DNA of 64,000 nt from Ixodes scapularis (taxonomy: Eukaryota; Arthropoda; Arachnida; Ixodida; Ixodidae). The stretch's first letter is position 1. Each line of letters starts with the position of its first letter. This document shows, piece by piece, positions 20,594 to 31,444 of the stretch. The DNA lies in assembly GCF_016920785.2 (NCBI RefSeq), contig NW_024609846.1, positions 90,600,888 through 90,664,887 of the forward strand. The letters run 5' to 3'. Position numbers and translations under genes: made by a program. The notes beneath the pieces were generated by a model. It saw nothing but the letters and a program-made list of their open reading frames with translations, was not told the DNA's origin and did not search any database.

Positions 20594-20857
20594 AATAGAC
20601 CTATTGCTATATTACCCAAGCATCAAGGAGAATGCAGGGATTGGTGTTCCACGCGCCGCACGTGCTGGCCTCAGCAGTAGTAACTTTTCTAAAGCAAATA
20701 CCTAAAACAACTTGCACCTTGCACGCGCGTTCGTCAACACTTTATTTTAGTTATTTACTTTGAATCTTTTACACGGGGAAGGCGTGCGCGTGTGGCGCGC
20801 GGAACACTAATCCCTGCATTCTCCTTGATGCTTGGGTAATATAGCAAATGGTCTATT
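20594..20857. mobile_element. MITE with about 64-bp inverted ends
   Basis: The block from AATAGACCTATTGCTATATT through ACCCAAGCATCAAGGAGAATGCAGGGATT is mirrored at 20795-20857 (AATCCCTGCATTCTCCTTGA to GGTCTATT). The middle is about 135 bp. The target duplication is not clear. Confidence 0.75.
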
Positions 20858-20964
20858 AGTGGTAATCGCGCAGCAAATGCAATGCGAGCCGCCCTCGCTG
20901 CCCGCTTCATACAGCCTATCCAGAACATGCTTTAGTGGCGCCCTCTCGAGCCGTCGGCACGGAG

Positions 20965-21165
20965 TGCGGTAGGGTGCTTCAATGTGCGTCTGTCATAGGG
21001 TGAAGACACCCATTGTTGTATTGAAAACTGCCTGTGCGTGCCGAATGGGCCTTAAAATGGCGCCAAAGCACCGGGCAGGGCTAAGCGCTTGCTCCGAACG
21101 AGATCGAAGCGCGTGCATTCTGGGCATAGAAATGACCGAGATGCCGCCACCCTGAGACAATGTTT
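20965..21165. repeat. Interspersed repeat shared with 51405-51593
   Basis: About 190 bp, from TAGGGTGCTTCAATGTGCGT through ATGGCGCCAAAGCACCGGGC to GGGCATAGAAATG. The same block occurs in reverse complement at 51405-51593 at roughly 90 percent identity by eye. Its type is unknown. Confidence 0.75.
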
Positions 21166-21999
21166 AATTGAGAGCTAAAAGAAAAGAAATAAACCTATCA
21201 CTCTCAACCTGCACCGCCAAATGGCATAACAGGTTTAAACCAATCAAAATAAATGAATAGGGTCAAATGACCAAAATAAATTTTTTTTTGCAAAAACCAG
21301 TTTTGAAAAAACAAAACAAAAAACAAAAAAAAAAAAAACAACTGGGGAGCATTGAAACCATAGTTTCAGGAACGGGCTTGGAATTTAGTACAGGCGATTA
21401 CTTTTGTTTAAATATAGAATTATTCCTTTTCTAAAAATTCTATTGCTTTAAATGTAAATTTGTTTTTCTTAAATATTTAGAAAGTGGAGACACATAAGGG
21501 ACGATACAGAGTTACAGACAGGACAATCTTTCAACTTCAACAACATTTAATTTTTGCCTTCAAGCCCAAAGCCCGCCCACTCCTTGGGAGTGCGGGAAAG
21601 GGAAATAGTGGGGGAAGGAGAGGAGGTGGAGGAAGTTGCCAAACGAGGAAGGGAGAGGAGTGAAGGGGGCTCGAAGACTGGATGTGCGGGATAACGGAAT
21701 GAAAGGAAAGGCTGCTTCTGCCGGTGACCTTGTCGCCTCGTCTAGTCAGCGATCGGCTTCCATTGTGGGCTTTGTCCTGCGCTTTGGCAGGGTTGGCAAA
21801 GCGCAGTACACGCGCTGAGTTCCAGACATTGTTATGGCTCGGCTGTTGTCGTCGTTGCAGCGATTGGACACGGGTCACTACCCGAATGCTTCTCGAGCTA
21901 GCAATTATCACGAGCCCAAGTCGAGTGCCCACGCAATGCTCGGGTCCAATCTATGAAACGCATTCAATTATCGTCACTTGGGTGTACTACGATCCCCGC
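21166..21999. other. Unassigned DNA inside duplication copy A
   Basis: It includes poly-T, CAAAA-rich runs (21300-21340) and a purine-rich GGGAGAGG stretch (21600-21660). The 131-136-codon frames on both strands at 21537-22134 have no domain support. Confidence 0.35.
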
Positions 22000-22276
22000 A
22001 CACCCAGCTCGATGCGCGTGGAGCGAAAGCTCGCGCTGCAGAACCTAGGGATCCTGGGTTCGAGCCCCACCCCTGCCCGTTTCGATCTGGATGAGCATCG
22101 TACCGGCGTGCGGTCATGTATCACTACTGCGTGAGCACGTTAAAGACCCCAGGCTAGCGGTTGTACTGCACTGGCTAAATTGCTCATCTACAGCGTGTGA
22201 CTCGTCGCAACTTTAAATGGCAGACCAACTACACGCTGTATGAATATCCCCACAACCCCAATTATTATTATTACGA
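22000..22276 (+). mobile_element. tRNA-derived SINE
   Basis: The head carries a tRNA-like region with an exact pol III box B, GGTTCGAGCCC, near 22056. The body follows with CGTTTCGATCTGGATGAGCA and CACGTTAAAGACCCCAGGCT, and the tail is ATTATTATTATTACGA. Related copies lie on the minus strand at 30915-31085 and 50885-51215, with body fragments at 27105-27225 and 29515-29600. This is a repeat family rather than a tRNA gene. A tick SINE such as Ruka is a candidate, unverified. Confidence 0.75.
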
Positions 22277-22667
22277 TCCCCACGTTACGTCATCAAATTT
22301 TGCAAAGGAGAGATTGAATGAAAATGATCGCTTTTGTCCTTCAAATTACACCGCAACAAAGGAGTTTCTTGGCCAGTGGCGTTGCGTGTGAGTATCCTTG
22401 AGTCCCAGGTGTGCCAGTAAGCTCGTGTCAAGCGAAAAACATTCCAATTGAATATCGTTGCACCGCTCCTTTAAAGTTATTATTTCATTTCTTGACAGTG
22501 TGTTAACAGGAAAGTTTCAGTAGAAATTTTATTCTGATGGTGTTTCATTTCTTTGCCTCATGAACCATGATCTTGTGGGTGTGTTTCCTGTGATTTTAAG
22601 AATTTTATTTCTATTCTTTAGCCTTTGTTTATTTTCCATCTACCTACCACCCTTGCTATCTTGAACA
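22277..22667. other. Unassigned DNA
   Basis: Nothing recognised on either strand. Confidence 0.35.
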
Positions 22668-22725
22668 CATATTATTTATTTATTTATCCATATTACCCCT
22701 AAAGGCCCTCGTGAGAGGGTATTAC
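22668..22725 (-). mobile_element. LINE 3' tail fragment
   Basis: Read on the minus strand, TACCCTCTCACGAGGGCCTT followed by AGGGGTAAT and (AATA)n resembles the 3' end of a LINE. No coding part is recognised nearby. Confidence 0.45.
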
Positions 22726-23689
22726 CAATTATTAACTTATCAGTTCTTTAAATTAGTGTGCTATATAGGATAAGAATTTATCTTCCTTTTTCCCTCCCCT
22801 TCCTCTTCCCCCTTTTCCTCTTTTACTTCTTTTCTCTTCGTCCCTTCCTCCCAATTCTCTCCCCTCATCTATTGTATTTTTGTAATGTTTATTTTTGTCT
22901 ATTCTTTCTTTTCTTCCTTTCCCTCTACCCTTTTCCTTTATTAGCTTAAATCATTTGGAGTATCATTAATATATATTAGTTAACTTGATTTAGATGTTTT
23001 GTTATTAATTGAACAGGAGAATAAAACCTTCGAGTTCTAGTGATTGTTTTATATGTCTTGAATCGACTTCTGGCTTTTTATTATCATTTTTGTATTTGTC
23101 ACATGCTCATAAAGATGTCCTCTCTATCAAAATGAAAGAAGGCAGTTTTGTTACACCTCTCTTGTGTTTTGCCTTTTATAATTTCTAAGCAGAAGGCCAG
23201 GGATACAGATCAAGTCTGCTCCCTCCTAGATGTCAATTGGGTCTTCTGTGGCATGCTTTTACGGAACTAGTCCGTGTCCTCCTGTCGCATAAAGTTAAGG
23301 TCTTCCTTTTTTTTTTTTTGCATGCATTGAACCCATTTTTGTTTGTTGCAGTTTTTCTAGATTTTATGGCTATTGTAATTCAGATGGGGTTGGGATGTCC
23401 TGTTTTTGTTTTAGCGTAGTGTCTTGTTTTACCGTAGAGGTTTCATCTGTTGTTGGACACTTTTAAAAAGTGTGTTGCCCCATTCTGTTTGTTTATAACT
23501 TTTACCCATTTTGTTGTCTGCATTGGACTCGTTTCGTTTGATTTTTATTTATTTATTAAATAAAAGAAAGTTGTATTTTAATACAGTATGAGATTTAAAA
23601 ACCCTTCTGCCAACTCTTTTTTTTTTTGACACAAATACCAGAATATATATTTATATACCTACCCATACCCACATTCATTTTTCTGTTTT
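22726..23689. other. AT- and pyrimidine-rich unassigned DNA
   Basis: The stretch 22770-22935 is almost pure pyrimidine (TTCCCTCCCCTTCC type). Another ATTTATTTATTAAATAAA run lies at 23547-23570. No gene seen. Confidence 0.4.
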
Positions 23690-23773
23690 ATTTAATTATT
23701 TATTTATTTATTCATTTATTTATTTATTGATACTGCAATCCCTGAAAGGGATTTTTAGCAGGTGGGTATACAC

Positions 23774-25158
23774 CAGTGTTGTACACGTTCCTCAATAAGA
23801 GGAACGGAAGCTCGTTCCTCGTTCCTCTTGATTTTTGAAACGCGTTCCCGTTACAAGTTCCATCTGCGAGAAAGGAACTCGTTCCCATTACAGTTTAAAA
23901 AATGGAGCGTGTCATTACATATACGTTACATTTGTATTTTGATAATTAAAATATTTAGTTAGATCAAAGCAAAATGTTTTTATCTAACCCATTAAATAGC
24001 AACATACTAATTTAAATGCCGTGATGGAAGGACGCTAGGAGAAGAAAACAAGCGGAAGCAAGGTTTCATTTGTTGATATATTCACTTTTAAAAAATCTCA
24101 GCGTTTTGCCGAAGTCACGTTTGTGGTGGACAATTCAGATGAGCCATATATACTGTTACCCCCATTGCACGAGCGTTTTACAACAACCTCACACGTTTCA
24201 ATCTAACAAAGTCCCGTGTTCGAACGTAACAACAGTTAACGAGAAAAGAGTCAAAGTACAGGCTAGCTGGTGGAAGTCAACCATTTCGTCGTTTACCCTG
24301 AGACTGGGGTTTTTTTTTTAAGAGCAGAAGTAACAGAAAAAACAGACAGGTCTGTTTTTTCTGTTACTTCTGCTCTTAAAAAAAAAAATCAGTCTCAGGG
24401 TAAACGACGAAATGGTAACAACAGTTGCTTCTCGATGCTGTTCTCAGCAAGACGAGCAAATGATGAAGAAGGTAGGGCTTTTTGAAAGTCAGTCTTGAAA
24501 ACTACCAGTCCTTCTTCGTGAAGGTTGGACTCGTTGTTCAGTTTGAAGGCGGGTAAAGAGGGCAGAGAAGGAAGGTTAATTTCAGTGCATCTGGCCAATG
24601 CTTGGGATACAAGGGTGTGTATGATGTATAGTAACCTGTTCTTTTGGTGTAACTGGTTTCTTTGTAGACGTTCAGTGATGGCTGCAGTCGGCCTTCGATT
24701 TCTGGGTGTATGAGGATTCTTGAAAGCAAGGAAAGTAGCTGAGTTCGAGACGTCCCTTTTTCTGTCTTTTCCTTTGGCCAAATGTTCTGATTTCTTTGCC
24801 GCAGTCTCGGGCGCTGAAAAAATAATCGATGGTTACTAGCTCTCCTGCACCCTACTGTTGCCAAGCGAGGACCCCACAAAATAAACCCTGAGTAAAAAAC
24901 CGAACAAGATCCTCCTCTTCGTAAAAATAATGTTTTTATACTTTTTTTTTCGAAATTCCCCTCTTGCAAATAAAATAAAAACGACCCCACCGGACGAAGA
25001 AAAAGGAACACCGTTCCTACTTCCGCTCCCGTAAAATGTAAAGAGTTCCCGTTCCAGTTCCATGGATGCGAAATGGAACGGCGGCGTTCCATCGTTCCTC
25101 CTAAAAGGAACGCCTTCCACGAACGCCGTTCCTTGGAACGCCGTTCCGTACAACACTG
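23774..25158. mobile_element. Non-autonomous hAT element, 1385 bp, 8-bp TSD GTATACAC
   Basis: The left end CAGTGTTGTACACGTTCCTC and right end GGAACGCCGTTCCGTACAACACTG (quoted in part) are flanked by exact GTATACAC duplications (23766-23773 and 25159-25166). Subterminal regions are packed with GTTCC/GGAAC words, typical of hAT transposase-binding repeats. The centre carries a large inverted repeat (24281-24416). The long minus-strand frames in the right half do not resemble a transposase. Confidence 0.9.
24281..24416. repeat. Inverted repeat, about 64-bp arms, inside the hAT element
   Basis: CCATTTCGTCGTTTACCCTG through AGAGCAGAAGTAACAGAAAA is mirrored immediately by TTTTCTGTTACTTCTGCTCT through CAGGGTAAACGACGAAATGG. 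There is almost no loop, and the only differences are a few bases in the A/T runs. This is a near-perfect palindrome. Confidence 0.85.
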
Positions 25159-25263
25159 GTATACACTTGATTGACAAGACATGCAGGCATACAAAATAAC
25201 AAACAAGTCGCAGAAACAAAAGAACAAATATTTTTGAGAGGGACCAAACTAATTTAGAAGGGA

Positions 25264-26395
25264 TTCAAATAAAGTTTTATCACTTCTTATTAAATTTTAT
25301 TATTAATGAATTTAATCATCTCTTTTAAAATGTCTATTTTATATGTATGTTGAATTACCTTTTCTTTTGCTAAATTGTTATTAAATGTTATTCCAAATTT
25401 GTTTCTATAATCAATTGTATTTGGACAGGTTGTAAAATAGTGGTCAATTGATTGACATATCATACCACAAAAACATTGAATATGATTTTTAATATTAAAT
25501 CACTGAAAATAAAATGGGAATCTTCCAAGTGTAAATAAGTGAAAGGGAATGAAGGAGGGATTGCTGAAATTGTTGTTATCCATTGAAATAATTGGTTACT
25601 TTGTCCATCTGTTTTCCAGCTATCATTCCAAATATTTTTGCTTTTTTTATTAGTTCGTTTTAATATATTTCTTCGATTTTCCTTTTGGCATATATGTTCC
25701 CTGGCGACGGGCGTCCGATGCGAATTTGTCCGCTAACTCGTTCCCCAGTACTCCAGAGTGTCCTTCTACAAACTATAAGGTAATTTCACTTTTTTTTTTA
25801 AATTGATATTTTGTTTTAATTAACAAATTTTAGGGTCTGTGTTCATTGAATTGGAAACTGCTTGAAGGGTCGATAAGCTACCTGTGAAGACATCACAATC
25901 CCTTCGCTCATCCGCTGTCAACAAGTGCTCAATTCCCATCATGAGGGCTAGGACTTCTGCATCAAATATGGTGGCATGTCTGGGCATACAATATTTTCCG
26001 ATTTTTATTATACTACCATTTTGTTTCATTAATACAAAGGCTGCTCCAACCAAGTTAAGACATACGGATCCATCTGTAAATAGACTAATAGCATCTATTG
26101 ATGTTCTAAAGGATTTGGTGTCATAAATGTGAAATGGTATTACGTATTTAGTGCTAGGGTGATTGTTCCATACATTTATGGGATAAGTTATTTCATTCGG
26201 TGAAACCGTCCAGTCATTAAATTGAGCGGGTATTCTCACTTGAAATAATTTGAACATAAACATATTTAAAGTAATATTTATTGGAATAATGTTGCATAAT
26301 ATTGGGTAAACTAATGTTCGGAACTGTACTATATGCATTACATATTTTGACAATGGTATTATTTGAACCCAAATTATTTTTCTTTTCAAGTGAGA
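25264..26395 (-). pseudogene. LINE RNase H domain and C-terminal zinc motif (broken)
   Basis: A minus-strand frame encodes ISLFTDGSVCLNLVGAAFV (first Asp), then HATIFDAEVLALMMGIEHL (Glu helix), then CDVFTGSLSTLQAVSNS, where the usual Asp of xSDSxxAL is Gly. It stops near 25820. A further frame, 25500-25320, encodes IQCFCGMICQSIDHYFTTCP, the CxC...H...C motif found at the end of I-group LINE ORF2. The copy is disabled by a stop and a lost active-site Asp. Confidence 0.75.
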
Positions 26396-27104
26396 ATTAC
26401 GTTCTGATTTCCACCCTAAGACAGACGTGGCGAAAGTGCATGAAGGCTCTCTATAGAGTGCGGCAGCCATGAGCGTTCGCTGAGCTCACTACCTTTCCTC
26501 TAGTTCACGGCCACTCAAGCATGAAGAAGGTTATTTTTTGCTTGTTTTTGTAATTTTAATTTGCCTTTAACTTTTAAAATAAAGCGAAATTAAAGAAAGG
26601 AAAAGTTTTATAAAGTTACAACGTTCAGTGCGCTCAGGTTCGGTGCAAATTAAAAACCAGTGAAAACGTCCTTGCAGAGCCCTTTAACACGGCCCAATAA
26701 AAAAAAAAAAAAGACTTGAGGTTTTATTTTGATTAATTGGAAATCTATTGACGCGCAACCGAAATCTCAGATATGCCTCCGTCAGATAGCGGGCACCTCG
26801 GCTCATATTTAAACCCCACAAATAGAGATCCATGGGCCAGCGCGTTGGCTGAGAGACACTGAGAAGATTTAATATTTTATGTTTTGTTTTAATATCATTG
26901 AAACTTAAGAGCCACCGAAGAGGTTTTCTAAACAGAATATAGTCGAACCATTCCGACAAGCATAGTTTGACTGCGAAAATGATTTTCGAAAGTGACAAAA
27001 TATTTAAATGTTTTCGCATAACTGGCGGAGTCCCAAAAGGCGGAATCCCTTTCATGGCACCCATTTTATTTGAATCGCATCAGGCATAAAAATTAGGCTG
27101 TGTG
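26396..27104. other. Unassigned DNA
   Basis: Bases 26396-26470 share about 40 bp with 51350-51395. A 126-codon minus-strand frame (27064-26684) has no recognised domain and is not called. Confidence 0.35.
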
Positions 27105-27225
27105 TGTGTTTATACAGCCTAGAACTTGGTCTGCCTCAAAGGGCGACGAGTCTCCCAGCTGTAGATAAGCAATTTAGCCAGTGCGGTACAACCGCTAGAC
27201 TGGGGTCTTTAAAGCCACGGTCCTA
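27105..27225 (-). mobile_element. SINE 3'-half fragment
   Basis: The sequence GTAGATAAGCAATTTAGCCA followed by GTGCGGTACAACCGCTAGAC and TGGGGTCTTTAA matches, in reverse complement, the 3' body of the SINE at 22140-22195. Confidence 0.6.
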
Positions 27226-28487
27226 CTGAATGTGGCAGTTTAGGTACTTTTTGGCAGGTCATTACTCATCTCCTTTTAAATACTGTTTTGTGGGATTGAT
27301 GTCATTCGAAAGGCAATGCAATCCTCTTTCATTTGATATTATGTATGTGTTGGTTTTTACTGTTCATGCGCGTTTGTAGCGTTGCGAATATGATGGCGCG
27401 GACCCTCACTTGCTCCGCTAGTTCATGTTTTATGAACGATCCATTAAAGATAGCAGGGTTCCAATATAGACGATTGCAAGCTGGGCGACTGGCCGCCGCC
27501 ATGTCTCTGCTCGAGCAGGCACGCCCGTGCGATTACGAGCTTGCCAAAGCTACGTTCACCCGCGCGTTGCACGCGCTTGCACGCATGGGGCACCACTTGT
27601 GGCGCCATGCTTGCAATTGTCTATAGCAGTTTTGTTAAGATGATGTCGGAGCAGGATGTAACGATACACTTTTTTGGTATTTGCACTACTTTGTTTTTTT
27701 CATCCCTCCAAATATTACCCTAAAATTGACATTTCTCAGAACAAATATGTTTTTATGACAAGAGCTAGGCCTATGAAATTAGCTACAGATGTAGTGCTTA
27801 TAATTGGTAATATGCAAAAAAAAATTTAATGCTGGGTAAAATTTTTTTGTTTCGATATTTTATATTAAACGTAGCACTTTTTTGTGCTTCGAGTCATGGT
27901 ACTTCAAATGCCGCTGAGGAAATAATTCAACTATGATAAAATCTTTTATAACATTTAGAGCTACAATGGTTGCCCAAGAGGTGGACGATGACTTTTTTTC
28001 ATTTTCAAAGTCATAACGCTCCAGGAGCCCTTCAAGCTTACCTGTTTTTGACGCATATCTTTTTTGGACATCAAACATATTTATTGGCATCTAATAACAT
28101 TTATTCTTTGGAATAGATATACATTGCGATGTATTAAATTTTATTAAAACGGTTTGGGTGTTTTGTTGCGCTACCTGGCGGATGGCAGACAAACTGCTAA
28201 TTTCTAGTGTTCAAAAAATTTCCGAGGGCGGCGTTGGCGTCTGTATCATCATCAATCTCTGTGTCTTTTTACTTCACATTTAAAAAAAAAAAATATATAT
28301 ATATATATATATTGGAAGATTTACTATCGATATTAATAAATCTAAGACAAATAATTACACACGCGTAGCGTGATATAATATGTTCATTATTCGATATGAT
28401 TGAAATCAATAAACAATAAAGACGAAGAGGAAAATAATACACCCGAGTTCACTTCATGCCTAGAGTCACTAAATGAGCTTTAAAGTA
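27226..28487. other. Mostly unassigned DNA; possible small MITE at 27465-27627
   Basis: ATAGACGATTGCAAGC (about 27469) and the inverted GCTTGCAATTGTCTAT (27609-27624) suggest a 160-bp MITE with TA flanks. The rest is AT-rich, with (AT)n at 28295-28312. No gene is recognised. Confidence 0.4.
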
Positions 28488-29200
28488 TCGGCACTCCGTT
28501 CCCCCAAAATTGTTTTGGGCGCCGCCATTTCGGGTCTTGTTCAGAGCAAACGCAACTGCCGATCGTCATGATCCAAAAGTACGACTTCCTCAGCATTAGA
28601 TGCGGTGCTAGGAAGCTGATGCAATATTGCAATGCTCTGTCGCGGCTTGTTTAAACATTTGTGGGGGACGGAAAAGCGTTTCCTGTGATTTTAGATAAAG
28701 CTTTAGGTAACTGGCAACCATGATTTTCAGCCACAATATGGCCAAGTGTCGTTGGTCGTTACTCTGAACCGTAGCTAATTTACTGGCACAAGCGGGAACA
28801 ATGAGGAAGAGGCAGGTGTCAAAAGGTAGTGGCTTGTGGAATCCACGGGGCTTACGTCATGGCCCCTCCAGGTATTACAAGCCTCTTGAACAAGAGCATG
28901 AATAGTGCCATTAAATAAGCTACGCGCCAGAGTAGCGACACTTGGCCATATTGTGGCTTAAAATCATGGTTGCCAGTTATTTGAAGCTTTATATGAAATC
29001 ACAAGAAACGTTTTTCTGTCTTCCACTTTAAACAGTGTGCGACAAAGCAAAGCAACATTACATGTGCTTCCGAACACCGAATCTAATGCTGAGGATGTCG
29101 CACTTTTGAATCATGACGATCGGCAGTTGCGCGTGCTCTGCACAAGCACCAGAATGGCGGCGTTCTCAACACTGTCGGGGAAGAGAGTGCCGATACTCTA
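28488..29200. mobile_element. Foldback element with about 270-bp imperfect inverted arms
   Basis: The left arm 28485-28765 (from AGTATCGGCACTC through CGCAACTGCCGATCGTCATG to CCACAATATGGCCAAGTGTC) is mirrored by 28930-29202 (GACACTTGGCCATATTGTGG to GAGTGCCGATACT). The spacer of about 165 bp is unrelated. Arms differ by scattered substitutions and indels, so it is not recent. Target duplication not determined. Confidence 0.75.
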
Positions 29201-29202
29201 AG

Positions 29203-29599
29203 CGTAGCTAGTTTATTTGCTCTAGTTCCCGCGAAACTAGAGTAAATAGAGCAGTTTCCCTGACTGAAACTGAAAGTAAATATGAATAATACACCATTAT
29301 TATAGCTCATTTAATTATAACCAACTACACATAATGAGAGGAGGAAGCGGCCGGGTAGGAGAAACGCGGGTTTTATGTGCGACCGTTCTAACAGTCTCAA
29401 AAGAGAGAACGCGCGAGCTTTCGCTGGTTTAAAAAATGCATCCAAAGAAAAGAGGCGGCACGCTGTGCTCTTTGTTATTATGCGTCTAATTGCAAATTGT
29501 TGTGTGTATGTTTATACAGCCGGAAGTTAGTCCGCCTTAGTGGGCGTCTGACACTCAGCTGTAGATGAGCAATTTAGCCAGTGCGGTACAACCCAGAGG
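29203..29599. other. Unassigned DNA with a SINE scrap at 29515-29599
   Basis: Bases 29515-29599 (CAGCTGTAGATGAGCAATTTAGCCAGTGCGG, quoted in part) match the SINE 3' body in reverse complement. Otherwise nothing recognised. Confidence 0.5.
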
Positions 29600-30135
29600 T
29601 CGGCATTTTAGGTCGCCCTCACTCACCCTCACCCTCACAGCCACACTCACCTAAGCCCCTCACTCACCCTCACCCTCACAGCTACACTCACCTTGAGCCC
29701 CTCACTCACCCTCACCCTCACAGTCACACTCACGTTCAACCCTTCACTCAACCTCACTGAACCTCACGGCCCTCACGCACTCACCGCCCTCACGGCCTTC
29801 ACGGCCCTCACGGCCCTCACCGCCCTCACGGTCCTCACCCCCCTCACAGCCCTCACGCCCCTCACTCACTCATGGCCCTCACGAAACTCACCGCCCTCAC
29901 GCCACTCACCGCCCTCACGGCCCTCACGCACTCATAGCCCTCACGCCACTCACCGCCCTCACGGCCCTCACCGCCCTCACGGCCCTCACGCCACTCACCG
30001 CCCTCACGGCCCTCACTGCCCTCACGGCCCTCATGCCACTCACCGCCCTCACGGCCCTCACCGCCCTCACGGCCCTCCGCCACTCACCGCCCTCACGCCA
30101 CTCACCGGCGTCACCGCCCTCACGCCACTCACCGC
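29600..30135. repeat. Minisatellite of CCCTCAC-type units, block 1
   Basis: It starts as CACCCTCACCCTCACAG units and passes into GCCCTCACG/GCCCTCACC units of about 9 bp, with variants such as GCCACTCACC and GCACTCATGG. The strand asymmetry is extreme (C-rich top strand). Long frames such as HGPHRPHGPH on plus and VRAVRAVRAV on minus are products of the 9-bp period. Confidence 0.93.
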
Positions 30136-30420
30136 CCATTAACAATACTAATGCACCTTTCTGAAACAGTTTATTTCCAAAAAACGATCGATTTCAAACC
30201 AGAACCAAGTCTTTCGGTGTCATCATCACCGGCACGAGGTATCACGTGAAAAGTTTGCCTCCCTGATTGGATGCAGCCGCTTCAAACGTATTCGAATTGC
30301 TCCGAGTTGCTTGCTTATTTCGAGCCGGACCCGATCTCAGCAATTGGTGTCGATCTAGGGAAAGCTAGAGAACAACCCGTCATTAACACCTAAATTGCTG
30401 AGAAAGATGCTCGAGCTGAA
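30136..30420. other. Spacer between the two minisatellite blocks
   Basis: No gene or repeat recognised. Confidence 0.35.
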
Positions 30421-30905
30421 GGGGGCCTCACGCACTCACCGCCCTCACGCACTCATGGCCCCCACACCACCTCATGCACTCGCCGCCCTCACGGCCCTCA
30501 CGGCCCTCACGCCTCTCATGCCACTCACTGCTCTCACGCACTCATGGCCCTCACACCCCTCACGCACTCACCACCCTCACACCACTCACGCGCTCATGGC
30601 CCTCACGCCACTCACCGCCCTCACGCCCCTCACGCACTCATGGCCCTCATACCCCTCACCGCCCTCATGGCCCTCACCGCCCTCACGGCCCTCACGACCG
30701 TCACCGCCCTCACCGCCCTCACGGCCCTCACGGCCCTCACCGCCCTCACCGCCCTCACAGCCCTCACGGCCCTCACCGCCCTCACAGCCCTCACGGCCCT
30801 CACTCACCCTCACACTCATGAATTTTCCTGGTTCAGAAACTCACTCACCCTCACCTCACCTGTGAGGATGAGGGTGAGTGAGGGTGAGTGAGGGCCCTCA
30901 TGAGT
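30421..30905. repeat. Minisatellite of CCCTCAC-type units, block 2
   Basis: Same unit family as block 1, with higher-order alternation of CACGCACTCATGGCCCTCA and CCGCCCTCACGGCCCTCA. At 30842-30900 a CACTCACCCTCACCTCACC stretch is followed by the inverted GAGGATGAGGGTGAGTGAGG, so the array ends in a hairpin. Confidence 0.93.
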
Positions 30906-30914
30906 GAGGTTTGC

Positions 30915-31085
30915 CGAGGTATGGTACAACCACGAACCTGGGGTCTTTAACGTGCACCACGCAGTAGTGATGCACGCCGGTACGATGCTCTTCCAGATCG
31001 AAACGGGCAGGGGCAGGGTGGCTTCTGCAGCCTTTCGCTCCAAGTGCTCCGAGCTGGTGTGCGCTAGACCATGCACTCGGCCACC
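30915..31085 (-). mobile_element. tRNA-derived SINE copy, minus strand
   Basis: In reverse complement the block shows the body words GATCTGGAAGAGCATCGTAC and GTGCACGTTAAAGACCCCAG, in the same order as at 22060-22165. The tRNA-like head is at the right side and its box B is damaged. A C-run follows at 31089-31105. Confidence 0.65.
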
Positions 31086-31105
31086 GACCCCCCCCCCCCC
31101 CCCCC

Positions 31106-31394
31106 AATTTGCGCCTATTTCATATGCAGGTATAAGTATTTCAAGATCGACGATAGACGTCGATCGTCTCGAGGTAATGTAACGTAATAACATTATATAA
31201 CTAATAAACTTGTTGAAGGACTGATCGACTCAATTTTTCAATTCTTGGATTGTAATATGGCGGTAGCCTATTGTACTTACTGTTGATGAAGAGCAATATG
31301 AGGTCACGAGGTAATGATTAAATGATGAGGCTCTATAAAGACGACGACATTAGTGGGTGTCGAACCACAATGCACAGTGCCAGACTTGTTTCAA
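31106..31394. other. Unassigned DNA
   Basis: Nothing recognised. Confidence 0.3.
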
Positions 31395-31444
31395 GTATCG
31401 TGTACCCAAAGACTTTCTTCACCCGCAACCGAATATGGTAGAAT

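Larger units (their letters stand above)
15530..22260. repeat. 6.7-kb near-identical duplication, copy A
   Basis: Every block from GATCCACC at 15530 to the string ending CACAACCCCA at 22260 recurs in the same order and orientation at 57273-64000. The offset drifts only from 41743 to 41738-41740 through length changes in poly-G, poly-T, poly-A and (CA)n runs. I noticed only a few substitutions (for example 18647, 19674). The duplication includes a 729-bp hAT element with its target duplication, a CRE-rich tract, MITEs and part of a SINE. Copy A is the likely ancestral one, because the pseudogene at 15203-15700 runs across its left edge uninterrupted. Confidence 0.95.
23690..26395 (-). mobile_element. 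5'-truncated LINE (I-group, RNase H) with an hAT insertion in its 3' UTR
   Basis: The coding 3' part (RNase H and C-terminal zinc motif) lies at 26390-25264. The 3' UTR continues to 25167, is interrupted by the hAT element 23774-25158, and resumes at 23765. It ends with an (AATA)n tail at 23690-23735 in minus-strand sense. Outside 26395 a different shared repeat begins (CCACCCTAAGACAGACGTGG, also near 51370). That gives the 5' truncation point. Confidence 0.7.

Noticed and set aside
24538..25227. 229-codon minus-strand frame in the hAT element
   Set aside because: It shows no hAT transposase motifs and crosses the element's terminal repeats and flank.
26684..27064. 126-codon minus-strand frame as a gene
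   Set aside because: No motif, poly-A at the end and no splice context. It could not be supported.
29693..30865. Frames encoding PHGPHRPHGPH-like or VRAVRAV-like proteins
   Set aside because: All six frames of a 9-bp C-rich minisatellite stay open, so this is composition, not a gene.
29600..30905. Telomeric repeat
   Set aside because: Arthropod telomeres are usually TTAGG. The unit here is GCCCTCAC(C/G), and both sides are normal interspersed DNA.
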